This document shows, piece after piece, positions 24,401-32,808 of a DNA stretch of 64,000 nt. Position 1 is the stretch's first letter, and every line of letters begins with the position of its first letter. Both the position numbers and the translations under genes were made by a program. The notes below the pieces were generated by a model. The model saw nothing but the letters and a program-made list of their open reading frames with translations, had not been told where the DNA came from and ran no database searches. The DNA comes from Holophaga foetida DSM 6591 (lineage in GTDB: Bacteria; Acidobacteriota; Holophagae; Holophagales; Holophagaceae), in assembly GCF_000242615.2 (NCBI RefSeq), contig NZ_KI912268.1:3035271-3099270 (forward strand), read 5' to 3'.

Positions 24401-24859
24401 TCAGTCCGAGAGTTCCACGCTCAACACGAAGTACGCCCCGTTGGGGAGCCGCTCCAGGACGCGGGAGAAGTCCAGGTCGTAGGTGTTGGTGTCACCGGCG
24501 GCCAAGCGCCCGAACAGGGGGCCACCGCTGGCCACCCCCAGAAGACGATCCTCCTTGTCAAAGACCGCCACGGCGAAGCCCGGGCGGCGTCCCTTGGAGG
24601 CGGTGTTCGTCACGTCGATCTGGGCTCTGGCGCTCAGTTCGACGGTCTTGAAAAGTCGGAAATCCTTGCGATTGAAGAAGATGGAGTTGAGCTTGAGGCC
24701 GTCCACCTCCAGGTTCATGGGGATGAGCTGGTCCCACTTGAAGTCGAGGCGTTGACTTGCGAAGCTCAGGGCCTTGGGAGCGGCCTCGACCGCCTTGGGT
24801 GCGGGATCGGCCTGGGATGGCGCCAGGAGCAGCAGGGCGGAGAGCAGAAGCGCGGACAT
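24401..24859 (-). CDS. Secreted protein of unknown function
   Basis: The 152-residue product has a signal peptide (MSALLLSALLLLAPSQA) and a mature beta-rich domain with FKWDQLIPMNLEVDGLKL, VDVTN-like and RLPNGAYFVLSVELSD segments. I do not recognise the family. It lies 3 bp after the zinc-ribbon gene on the same strand, so the two are co-transcribed. Confidence 0.68.
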   Translation of the reverse strand: MSALLLSALLLLAPSQADPAPKAVEAAPKALSFASQRLDFKWDQLIPMNLEVDGLKLNSIFFNRKDFRLFKTVELSARAQIDVTNTASKGRRPGFAVAVFDKEDRLLGVASGGPLFGRLAAGDTNTYDLDFSRVLERLPNGAYFVLSVELSD

Positions 24860-24862
24860 GGG

Positions 24863-25903
24863 CTAGTTCCGTCCAAAAAGGCCGCCGAAGAGGCTCTTCT
24901 TGGCTGGTTCGGGCGCGGGGGCAGGGGCGGCACCGGGCGTTTCATCGGGCAGGACGCTTCGCAGGCGCTTGATGCGGTCGAAAACGGGGCGGAGAGTGGG
25001 GACCTTGATGGCTTCGATCCAGTTTTCGCTGAATTGCCGGGCGACCTGGTGGCTTTCCAGGACACGCCCCTGCTCGATCCAGGTGGAGATCTGATCCACG
25101 GACAGATTCTCGTAAAGGTCCTCTCCGATCTTCAACTTGAGCAGATTCGGATCCTGGGCGGTGGGTACGGTGAGAGGGGCCGGTTGGGGGGGGGGGAGAA
25201 CGGGTGCGGATGCTGGCGTGGCCTTGAGGGGGGCTGGGAACTGGGGGAGAGGCATGGAGAGGGTCTGGGCAGCGGGGTCGACTTCCTCCGAGAGGGCGGC
25301 CTTGAGATCCTGGAGATTCATCCGCACAGTGCTGCCCAGGTCTGCCTCAGGCGCCTTCCTCTCAAGCTCGGATGGCTGAACTCCTCCCAGGGTGTTCTCA
25401 AGGGCTTCCAGCGTGGCCTCCACGTCCATGGGGTTGGAGCTGCGGCTGGTGGGGAAGGGGTGGGAAGCGGAGCTCGGGGGGGGGGCATCCCCGAGGAGGC
25501 GGCTGATGGCGTCCTTGGCAGAGGCGTAACGTGAATCCGTGGGGGCCGGGGGCGTGAAATCCACCAGGGTGGTGTCCATGGATCCTTCGGTCACATCCAG
25601 GTCTCCCAGGGTCAGGGAGGCGGGGGCCTCCACGTCCTCGACCTTGGGTGCAGGCTCCTCCTGGAAGATGTCCTCCTGGAATTCGATGCCAGCCAGGTCG
25701 CCTGCGGCAAAGCCCGGCAATTCGTCGAACAGGGACTCTGGGGCCGGTGCCTCGGGCGGGGGCAGGAGGCGCTCCACGGTCGCCTGGATGTCGAAGAAAT
25801 GGCCGCAACGGAAGCACTTGGCGCGGCGGATTCCGATCCTGACCCGCTGGGGCCCGAGGCCGTAGTGGGTAGAACAGCTGGGGCATCGAAGGGACTCGAG
25901 CAC
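24863..25903 (-). CDS. MJ0042-type zinc-ribbon protein with C-terminal GYF_2-like domain
   Basis: The 346-residue product starts at a GTG (CGGAG six bases upstream). The N-terminus is an MJ0042-type zinc ribbon: LRCPSCSTHYGL then AKCFRCGHFFDI (four cysteines, residues 7-34). A long acidic and proline-rich disordered middle follows (about 45-240). The C-terminal region (about 255-315: LKIGEDLYENLSVDQISTWI) resembles GYF_2/DUF4339 modules, which often occur with zinc ribbons in membrane or gliding-related proteins. It ends KKSLFGGLFGRN. No membrane segment is visible. Co-transcribed with the secreted-protein gene. Confidence 0.72.
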   Translation of the reverse strand: MLESLRCPSCSTHYGLGPQRVRIGIRRAKCFRCGHFFDIQATVERLLPPPEAPAPESLFDELPGFAAGDLAGIEFQEDIFQEEPAPKVEDVEAPASLTLGDLDVTEGSMDTTLVDFTPPAPTDSRYASAKDAISRLLGDAPPPSSASHPFPTSRSSNPMDVEATLEALENTLGGVQPSELERKAPEADLGSTVRMNLQDLKAALSEEVDPAAQTLSMPLPQFPAPLKATPASAPVLPPPQPAPLTVPTAQDPNLLKLKIGEDLYENLSVDQISTWIEQGRVLESHQVARQFSENWIEAIKVPTLRPVFDRIKRLRSVLPDETPGAAPAPAPEPAKKSLFGGLFGRN

Positions 25904-26020
25904 GGCTCACTCCGGAGTAATTTCTCAAAGCATAGGCCCATTTGCAGGAATATGCAGCAGGATGCCCGCGGAGGCTGCCTCAGGGTATGCTCATAAGGAC
26001 CCATTGGCGCTGGAGGCCGT

Positions 26021-26686
26021 TTGGCAGGATTGTTCGTTACCATTGAGGGCGTGGAGGGCGCCGGGAAGTCCACTCAGATCCAAATGCTCCTGCAGCGTCT
26101 GGTTCGCCTGGGGGTTCCTGCCCTCGTCTCAAAGGAGCCCGGAGGAACCCCTCTAGGGCAGGAGCTGCGCTCTCTGCTGCTGGCGCCCCACCTTTCCGGA
26201 GAGAAATGGTGTCCAGAGTCTGAGCTCCTCCTCTTCTATGCCGATCGGGCCCAGCATATCGCCAGCGTCATCCGTCCAGCTCTGGAGTCCGGGCGCCTCA
26301 TCCTGGTGGACCGCTTCGATGACTCCACCCGCGCCTACCAGGGGGCCCAGGGGATATCCGAGGCCACCATGGACAAGCTGGGCGAGGTGGTGCTTGGTCG
26401 TCTCCGTCCCCATCTGACGCTTATCCTGGACATGGACCCGGCCCTCTCGCTGGAGCGGGTTCGGGCCAGGAATGCGGCCGCGGGCAATGCATTCAAGGAG
26501 ACTCGTTTCGACAACGAAACGCTGGACTTCCATACCCGGGTCAGGAAGCGTTTCCTGGCCATCGCCCAGCGCGACCCCCAGCGGGTCACCCTGGTTCCCG
26601 CCGACCGTACGCCGGAGGAGGTGCATGAGGCCATTTGGGCCCACCTGAGCCCCCTGCTCCGGAGTTCGGGGCACCCGGTGGAGTGA
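26021..26686 (+). CDS. tmk: Thymidylate kinase
   Basis: Tmk phosphorylates dTMP to dTDP. The 221-residue product starts at a TTG (GGAGG four bases upstream) giving MAGLFVTIEGVEGAGKSTQI with the P-loop GVEGAGKST. Other signatures are KEPGGTPLGQELR, VDRFDDSTRAYQG (DRY/DRF-type) and a LID region with RARNAAAGN. The stop overlaps the holB ATG (TGATG), the usual tmk-holB pairing. Confidence 0.94.
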   Translation: MAGLFVTIEGVEGAGKSTQIQMLLQRLVRLGVPALVSKEPGGTPLGQELRSLLLAPHLSGEKWCPESELLLFYADRAQHIASVIRPALESGRLILVDRFDDSTRAYQGAQGISEATMDKLGEVVLGRLRPHLTLILDMDPALSLERVRARNAAAGNAFKETRFDNETLDFHTRVRKRFLAIAQRDPQRVTLVPADRTPEEVHEAIWAHLSPLLRSSGHPVE

Positions 26687-27675
26687 TGTTTCATCCAGGG
26701 CTGAAGGGGCACCTGCCCGTCCGCCAGCGGCTTCTGGAGCGTCTTGAAACAGGGCGCCTCTCCAGTTCTCTGCTCTTTGCCGGCCCCGACGGGATTGGGA
26801 AGCGCAGGGTTGCCCTGGAGCTCCCCCAGCGGGAGCTCTGTCTCCGCCGATGTGCCTGCGGGGTTTGTGAAGGGTGTCGGCTCTTCGAAACGGATCCCCT
26901 GCCGGTGGAACTGCCCAACCTCCTGCGAATCGCCCCTGAGGGCAAGGCTGGCCTCATCCGTATCGGAGCTATCCGGGACGATGATCTTGTGGAGGGGGGT
27001 GTCATCCGCTGGGCCCATCAGGCCCCTGCGCCCGGATGCCATCGCTGGATCCTCATCGAGGATGCCCACCGCCTGAACAGCTTCAGCGCCAATATTCTGC
27101 TCAAGACCCTGGAGGAGCCTCCTGCGGGGACCCGCTTCCTCCTGGTGACTCATCGTCCAGAGGCTGTGCTCCAGACCATCCGCTCCCGCTGCGAGCGCAT
27201 TCCCTTCCATCCCTTGGCTGCTTCGGATCTGGGGGAGGTCGCTCTGAAGGCCGGGTGGGCTGCCTCGGAGTTGGCCCCCTGGCTGGCCCTCTCGGGCGGG
27301 ACTTTGCGGTACCTGGAACCGGCGGCTTTCCAGCGGGCTCGGGTTCAGGTGGAAGCCTGGATGGCCCTTCTTGCCGGGAGGCCCTTCGCCGAGGTTGCGG
27401 CCTCATTGTTGCCGGACAAGGACGCTTCCCTGGCTCAGGGGGAGCAGCTTGGGCAGGGGCTGGAACTCCTACTCCTGGTGCTGCTGGATGTGGAACGGCG
27501 ACGGGAAGGCAAGCCTCTGCGGCTGGATCCATGGCGTGCCTCGATCGAGTCCCTCGCTCAGGGGGCATTGGAGCTTCGGGCTCCCCAGGCATCGGTGTTC
27601 GATGCTATGCGGAATCTGATCCGGAATCCTGCCCCTGAGCCACTGCTGAGGTCCGTGGCAGCGACCTTCAAGTAA
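26686..27675 (+). CDS. holB: DNA polymerase III delta' subunit
   Basis: This clamp-loader subunit has 329 residues starting MFHPGLKGHLPVRQRL. It shows SSSLLFAGPDGIGKRRVALE (P-loop-like), a zinc-binding cysteine cluster RRCACGVCEGCRLF, and WILIEDAHRLNSFSANILLK followed by the sensor-1 region TLEEPPAGTRFLLVTHRPEAV and TIRSRCERIPF with the SRC motif. It partners with HolA and DnaX, which are outside the window. It overlaps tmk by one base. Confidence 0.92.
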   Translation: MFHPGLKGHLPVRQRLLERLETGRLSSSLLFAGPDGIGKRRVALELPQRELCLRRCACGVCEGCRLFETDPLPVELPNLLRIAPEGKAGLIRIGAIRDDDLVEGGVIRWAHQAPAPGCHRWILIEDAHRLNSFSANILLKTLEEPPAGTRFLLVTHRPEAVLQTIRSRCERIPFHPLAASDLGEVALKAGWAASELAPWLALSGGTLRYLEPAAFQRARVQVEAWMALLAGRPFAEVAASLLPDKDASLAQGEQLGQGLELLLLVLLDVERRREGKPLRLDPWRASIESLAQGALELRAPQASVFDAMRNLIRNPAPEPLLRSVAATFK

Positions 27676-27708
27676 CCACAGGCGACCGGGCGGTCCCCCG
27701 GAATCGCA

Positions 27709-28851
27709 TCAGCTGGCTATGACGACTCGGCCCTTGCCTTCATCCTTGGCCTTGAAGAGCGCCCGGTCAGCCCGTTCCAGCAAGTGGTCGGCACCATCTG
27801 CGTGGGCGGGGTAGGAGGCGATGCCGATGCTCACGCTGATGGGAATGCCATCGGCGGAAGGCTCCGTGAGCTTCTGGATGAGGCGTTCCCCCAATTTGGC
27901 AGCGCCGAGGGCCTGGGTCCCAGGCATGAGGATGCAGAACTCGTCACCACCGTAACGGTAGAGGCGGTCCTGGGCGCGGATCATCCGCTGGGCCTCCTTG
28001 GCGACCGTGGTGAGGACCCGGCTGCCTGCGGGGTGGCCGAATCGGCTGTTGAGGGCCTTGAGGTTGTCCACATCCAGGAAGAGCAGAGAAATGGGCTCCC
28101 TGTGAGAGGCGGCGTTGCGGATCGCCTGGGGGAGTTCCGCCTCCAGGCAACGCCGGTTGTGGGCCACGGTCAGATCGTCGCGGAAGGAGAGGGAGCGGCT
28201 GTTCTCAAGCTGCCAAGCCGTAATCAGGAGTTCCTCGACGTCCTTGATGAATCCCAGGAAATGCAGGGGATCTCCGTGGGGTTCCCGCAGGCGGATGAGG
28301 GCGACTTGTTCCCCAGGGCAGAGGAGCCAGGCCCGGCTTTCCTGGACAAGGGCCGCCCCTTCCTCCATGGAGATGGGGGCTTCGGGATAACCTTCGCCCA
28401 CCCGCTGGTAGAAGGCGTCTTCACTCCTGACCCAGATGGCCCCGGCCTTTGCGCTGGAGAGCTTGATGGCCCGCGCGAGGATGGGACGAAGCAGTTCCTC
28501 CAGGGTGGCCATGTGGATCATCTGGCGAAGCCACCCCTCGCTGCCCAGATCCCGATTCCTTAGGTGCTCCAGGGCCTCCTTGACGGATTCCATCGGACTT
28601 TCCTGGCGGATGACCCATCCAGGGCGCCGGGACAGCACGTCGCTGACCTCTTCCGGGGTCCCTTCGAGGACCCACCACAGGATATCGGTTCCTTGGATGG
28701 GTATCTGTTTTGGATCCGGGCGATCCCCTACCAGTATGAGGGTGCCTTCTCCCGGGCCCTCGATGACCTTCATCCCCCATGAGGCCAGGGCGGCTCGCAG
28801 GGCCGCCGTGCGGGGGCTCGTCTGTATCTCCTGGAGGTGGATGGTGGCCAT
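27709..28851 (-). CDS. Diguanylate cyclase (GGDEF)
   Basis: The 380-residue cytosolic protein carries a C-terminal GGDEF domain (about 210-378) with the active site YGGDEF and, five residues upstream, the inhibitory I-site RAQD. It should make c-di-GMP with product feedback. The substrate helix region is LFLDVDNLKALN. Residues 1-200 form a GAF-like or receiver-like sensory part with no membrane segment. It starts 9 bp after the 654-residue helical protein gene, so the two form an operon, and the partner may regulate it. Confidence 0.93.
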   Translation of the reverse strand: MATIHLQEIQTSPRTAALRAALASWGMKVIEGPGEGTLILVGDRPDPKQIPIQGTDILWWVLEGTPEEVSDVLSRRPGWVIRQESPMESVKEALEHLRNRDLGSEGWLRQMIHMATLEELLRPILARAIKLSSAKAGAIWVRSEDAFYQRVGEGYPEAPISMEEGAALVQESRAWLLCPGEQVALIRLREPHGDPLHFLGFIKDVEELLITAWQLENSRSLSFRDDLTVAHNRRCLEAELPQAIRNAASHREPISLLFLDVDNLKALNSRFGHPAGSRVLTTVAKEAQRMIRAQDRLYRYGGDEFCILMPGTQALGAAKLGERLIQKLTEPSADGIPISVSIGIASYPAHADGADHLLERADRALFKAKDEGKGRVVIAS

Positions 28852-28860
28852 GTCGAAACC

Positions 28861-30825
28861 TCAGTTCATGGCGGCTTCAAGGCGTGTGGACAGGTGCTTC
28901 AGGTGGGAGGAGAAGGCTTCCAGGGAAGGCATCACGTCCCGTCCCCCACGTTCGGCGCGCACCCAGCGCTTGAGCAGCTGAACGGTCTGGGGGTCCCTGA
29001 CCCCCATGGACTTGCCTATCTGGATGAGTTGGTGGGTGGCTCGGAAGCGATCCGGGCCAGGACTCACCCCTTCCAGGAGTTGGTTGCAGACCCTGAGGGC
29101 CTCCTGGGCGTGGGTCAGATCCAGGCGGATCAAGGGGATTCGTCCATTTATCCGGAGCAGGAAGACATCCAGGAACCTCAGGATTTCCCCCACCAACTCC
29201 ACAGCGTCCCCCAGGGCCTGGGTGATCTCATCTGGAGCATCCAGGGAGCGCATGAGCTGGGAGGCGAGTCCTTCGAACTCCTGCCGGTCCTGGCTGCGGA
29301 TCAGGAGGAATTCGGGGCTGCGACGGAAGGCCATGACCCGGTTCTGTGCCTGGGCCAGGGAAAGGGCGAGCCGGGGCATATCCCGCAGCTCCAGGTGGAC
29401 CTGGATCTGCTGGTAGGTGGGATCCAGGTGCTCCCAGAGGCGGAAGAGCCTCTGGCGGAGCCTGTCGCCCTCTTCCGCCAGGGAAGGGGAAGCTGGAAAT
29501 AGCCGCTTGCGCAACTCCGGGGAGAAGAGGCCCACCAGATCCGCCATCAGGACGCGCTGGTGGCTCAGGAGAAGAGCCTTGAGGTTGTCCAGGGTGCTGG
29601 CCAACTGGTCCGCATCGTTGTTGACCAGGGGAGGCTGGAGCATCCCACGGATCGTGGCCTGATCCTGGAGCAGGGAGAGGACAGCCTGGCGCAGGAAGGC
29701 CCCCAGGAGCAGGGCCTCTTCGCTCCCTTTGGGAAGGTGCTCTGCGACTCGGGGGTGGTAGACCCGATCCGCCAGGCGGCCCAGTTCGGTCTCGATGATG
29801 TAGAAGGTTGGCACCAGCGCGTAGCGGTCCTGGGTGGAAGCATTGGCGGCAGGCTCCATCTGCTCTACCAGGGCCAGCAGGGCCAGATGACTGGCCAGGG
29901 CGCGGGCTACGATCTTGAAGGCGGGGGGGTGGTCCTGGCGCAGTTGTTTCAGCAGGGAGCGGACTTCCTCCGGGAGCTTCTGGGCCAGAATGGCCTCCTC
30001 AATCCGGGGCAGGGACCATCCCAGGTGGTTCCAGAGCCACTGGAGGCTTCCCCGGACCTGCTCCACCGCTGGCCAATGGATGCCGCGATCCAGGGGGCGG
30101 AACAGGGTGATCCGCAGGCTGGTGATGACGTACTGGACCAGGAGGAGGGGCTCTGCCAATCGTCGGGTGTTCTCGGGCAGGGCGCTCTCCAGGAGTGCCT
30201 CCAGCTTCCGGAGGGATTCCAGGGGGCGGCCGGATCTGGTCGTCAGGGCACGGTTCAGGCTCTTGACCTGCTGGTTGATGCGAGTCGCCAGGGTTGAGCC
30301 ACCGGTGTCCGCTTCCAGGACCTGGAAGATGTTCCGGAAGAGGTCACGGCTTTCGTGGAGGAAGGCAACCCATAGTTCGGAGCTGCAGGCTTCCCCGCTG
30401 GAGCCGATGGAAGAGGACATGGTGCGCAGGCTGGCGATGAGGTCCAGCAGTTGGACCACCCATTCCGGCTCCTGGTGGTGGCTCAGCAGGGCGTGGTGGG
30501 CGGTCTGGGCCAGTTGGCCCAGGTGTCCGAGGCTGTGCTGGAGGACCAAGCCCATGGCGGGCCTTGCCTCGCCAAGGCGCTTGTCGGAGAACTGATTCAG
30601 GAAGGACAGAAAGAGGCCGAAGGCCCGCCGCAGCTGCATGAGGGGCTGGGAGTCCAGCGGGGTCGCCCCTTCCGCCTGGGCGGGGTCCAGAAGCGGCATC
30701 AGGTCCCCGCCGCCAAGGCGGATCATCTCGTCCAGAAGTTCGAGATCGAGGCGCGAGAGCCCCTTCTCGCGAATGAGCTCCCGGACCTGATCCATACGCT
30801 GATGGGGGGGCCTTGACGGGGACAT
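28861..30825 (-). CDS. Large helical protein of unknown function, upstream partner of the GGDEF gene
   Basis: The 654-residue product is almost entirely alpha-helical, leucine-, glutamine- and arginine-rich, with no signal peptide or membrane segment and no motif I recognise. Heptad-like patterns recur (for example LDQVREL and LEALLESAL). The ATG at 30825 (MSPSRPPHQRMDQ) is preferred; a second ATG at 30795 is possible, and neither has a strong ribosome site. It is divergent from pilB and co-transcribed with the diguanylate cyclase, so it could be a scaffold or regulator in c-di-GMP signalling or pilus control (inference). Confidence 0.7.
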   Translation of the reverse strand: MSPSRPPHQRMDQVRELIREKGLSRLDLELLDEMIRLGGGDLMPLLDPAQAEGATPLDSQPLMQLRRAFGLFLSFLNQFSDKRLGEARPAMGLVLQHSLGHLGQLAQTAHHALLSHHQEPEWVVQLLDLIASLRTMSSSIGSSGEACSSELWVAFLHESRDLFRNIFQVLEADTGGSTLATRINQQVKSLNRALTTRSGRPLESLRKLEALLESALPENTRRLAEPLLLVQYVITSLRITLFRPLDRGIHWPAVEQVRGSLQWLWNHLGWSLPRIEEAILAQKLPEEVRSLLKQLRQDHPPAFKIVARALASHLALLALVEQMEPAANASTQDRYALVPTFYIIETELGRLADRVYHPRVAEHLPKGSEEALLLGAFLRQAVLSLLQDQATIRGMLQPPLVNNDADQLASTLDNLKALLLSHQRVLMADLVGLFSPELRKRLFPASPSLAEEGDRLRQRLFRLWEHLDPTYQQIQVHLELRDMPRLALSLAQAQNRVMAFRRSPEFLLIRSQDRQEFEGLASQLMRSLDAPDEITQALGDAVELVGEILRFLDVFLLRINGRIPLIRLDLTHAQEALRVCNQLLEGVSPGPDRFRATHQLIQIGKSMGVRDPQTVQLLKRWVRAERGGRDVMPSLEAFSSHLKHLSTRLEAAMN

Positions 30826-30963
30826 GCCCAAAGGATAGCTGGTCCATGGATTTGTGCTAGCCTGTCCGCCCGGTGATCCACTTTCAGGACCGCCACACCA
30901 AATGCGGCGATAACCTGTTTCTGGGTGATAGAATGCCGACATTCCCAGGTTCCGGAGGCGTCA

Positions 30964-32793
30964 TTGGCCAGCAAGCTCGGCGAAATGCTTGTGAAAGCAC
31001 AACTCATCACCGACTCCCAGCTGGAGGAGGCGATCCGGATTCAGCGCCGGGAGGGCGGAAAGCTCGGCAGCATCGTAGTCCGCCAAGGGTACTGTTCCGA
31101 TCAGGACATCGTCAGTTTCCTGGGAATGCAGTACGGCGTCCCGGCGGCGGACCTGGAACAGTGGCCTCCCATCGAGGCCTCGGTGATCGCCCTGGTTCCG
31201 GCGGACTTGGCCTTCAAGCACAAGGTGCTCCCCCTTCAGCGAAGCGGGAATGTGCTGACCCTGGCCATGTCCGATCCAACGGACATCTTCGCCATGGACG
31301 ATGTGCGCTTCCACACGGGCTACAACATCGATCCGGTAGTCTCTTCGGAGATGGGACTCGTCAGGGCCATCGAGCAGTATTATGGCGGGTCCAGCGCCCT
31401 GAAGTTGCGGGAGGAGGGGGCGGCGCGGGCTGCGGCCCCCAGGGACGGGCGCCAGGCTTCGAAGGGACCGCATATCGACGATGGGGCCATGGATGCCGCC
31501 CTGGATCTCAAGGCCATGGAGGATGAGCTCTCCGACGTCGACACGGAATACGCGACCCTTGATGATGAGGAGGAAAACATCAATGCATCTGCCCTCATGA
31601 AGGGCAGCGAGGACGCCCCGGTGGTGCGCCTCGTGAACATGGTGCTCATCGACGCCATCCGGAAGGGAGCCTCGGATATCCACCTGGAGCCTTACGAAAA
31701 GAGCTATCGGATCCGGTATCGCATCGATGGTCTCCTCCAGGAGGTCATGCGGCCCAATCTCAAGCTCAAGGATCCCGTCACCTCCCGCATCAAGATCCTG
31801 GCCAAGCTCAATATCGCCGAGAAGCGCCTGCCCCAGGATGGGCGCATCAAGCTGAGGGTGAACCTCTCTGGGCAGAACAAGGTCATCGACTACCGTGTGT
31901 CCATCCTCCCCTGCCTCTTTGGGGAGAAGATCGTTCTCCGCCTCCTTGACAGCGACAAGCTGATGCTGGATCTCACCAAGCTGGGTTTCGAGCCGGAGAG
32001 TCTGGTGCAATGGGACCGCCAGATCTCCAAACCCTACGGCATGGTTCTGGTTACGGGGCCCACGGGGTCCGGCAAGACCAATACCCTCTACTCCTCCATC
32101 GCCAAGCTGAATCAGGTGGACGTGAACATCATGACCGCCGAGGACCCGGTGGAATTCAACTTTGCCGGCATCAATCAGGTGCAGATGAAGGAGCAGATCG
32201 GGCTAAACTTCGCTGCCGCCCTGCGCTCCTTCCTTCGGCAGGATCCCAATATCATCCTGGTGGGTGAGATCCGGGACTTCGAGACCGCTGAGATCGCCAT
32301 CAAGGCATCCCTGACGGGGCACTTGGTGCTCTCCACGCTTCACACGAACGATGCGCCGAGCACCATCAGCCGCCTCATGAACATGGGCGTGGAACCCTTC
32401 CTGGTGGCCACCTCGGTCAACATCATCTGTGCCCAGCGCTTGGTGCGGCGTCTCTGTTCCAACTGCAAGGCTCCCGATCCCCACCAACCCCCCCCGGAAG
32501 CCCTCCTGAAGATCGGCTTCACCGAAGAAGAGGTGGCCAAGGGGGTCACCCTGTACAAGGGCATGGGCTGCGAGGTATGCAACAAGAAGGGACTCAAGGG
32601 CCGCGTGGGCCTCTACGAGGTTCTGGAAATGTCCGAGACGCTGAGGGACATGGTCCTGACCGGTGCCTCTGCCATGGAGTTGCGGGAACAGGCCGTCAAG
32701 GAGGGCATGATCACCCTGCGACGTTCGGGTTGTCGAAAAGTGATCGATGGTGTGACAAATATCGAGGAAATCGTCCGAGAAACCGTTCTATAG
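30964..32793 (+). CDS. pilB: Type IV pilus assembly ATPase PilB with MshEN-type N-terminus
   Basis: The 609-residue pilus extension motor starts at a TTG (GGAGG five bases upstream) giving MASKLGEMLVKAQLIT. Residues 4-56 consist of two 24-residue KLGxx..Q motifs separated by exactly 5 residues, the layout of the MshEN c-di-GMP-binding domain. The ATPase has GPTGSGKTNTLY (Walker A), the Asp box (TAEDPVEF), ILVGEIRDFETAEIA (Walker B) and the His box (LSTLHTNDAPSTISR). The zinc-binding cysteine pairs are CSNC and CEVC. It heads pilB-pilT-pilC; no pilin gene is in the window. Confidence 0.96.
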   Translation: MASKLGEMLVKAQLITDSQLEEAIRIQRREGGKLGSIVVRQGYCSDQDIVSFLGMQYGVPAADLEQWPPIEASVIALVPADLAFKHKVLPLQRSGNVLTLAMSDPTDIFAMDDVRFHTGYNIDPVVSSEMGLVRAIEQYYGGSSALKLREEGAARAAAPRDGRQASKGPHIDDGAMDAALDLKAMEDELSDVDTEYATLDDEEENINASALMKGSEDAPVVRLVNMVLIDAIRKGASDIHLEPYEKSYRIRYRIDGLLQEVMRPNLKLKDPVTSRIKILAKLNIAEKRLPQDGRIKLRVNLSGQNKVIDYRVSILPCLFGEKIVLRLLDSDKLMLDLTKLGFEPESLVQWDRQISKPYGMVLVTGPTGSGKTNTLYSSIAKLNQVDVNIMTAEDPVEFNFAGINQVQMKEQIGLNFAAALRSFLRQDPNIILVGEIRDFETAEIAIKASLTGHLVLSTLHTNDAPSTISRLMNMGVEPFLVATSVNIICAQRLVRRLCSNCKAPDPHQPPPEALLKIGFTEEEVAKGVTLYKGMGCEVCNKKGLKGRVGLYEVLEMSETLRDMVLTGASAMELREQAVKEGMITLRRSGCRKVIDGVTNIEEIVRETVL

Positions 32794-32808
32794 AGGGAGG
32801 GGGTCCCC

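Noticed and set aside
30925..30963. GTG start for pilB at 30925
   Set aside because: The 13 extra residues are not part of the family, and the TTG at 30964 has GGAGG at correct spacing and gives the canonical MASKLGEMLV start.
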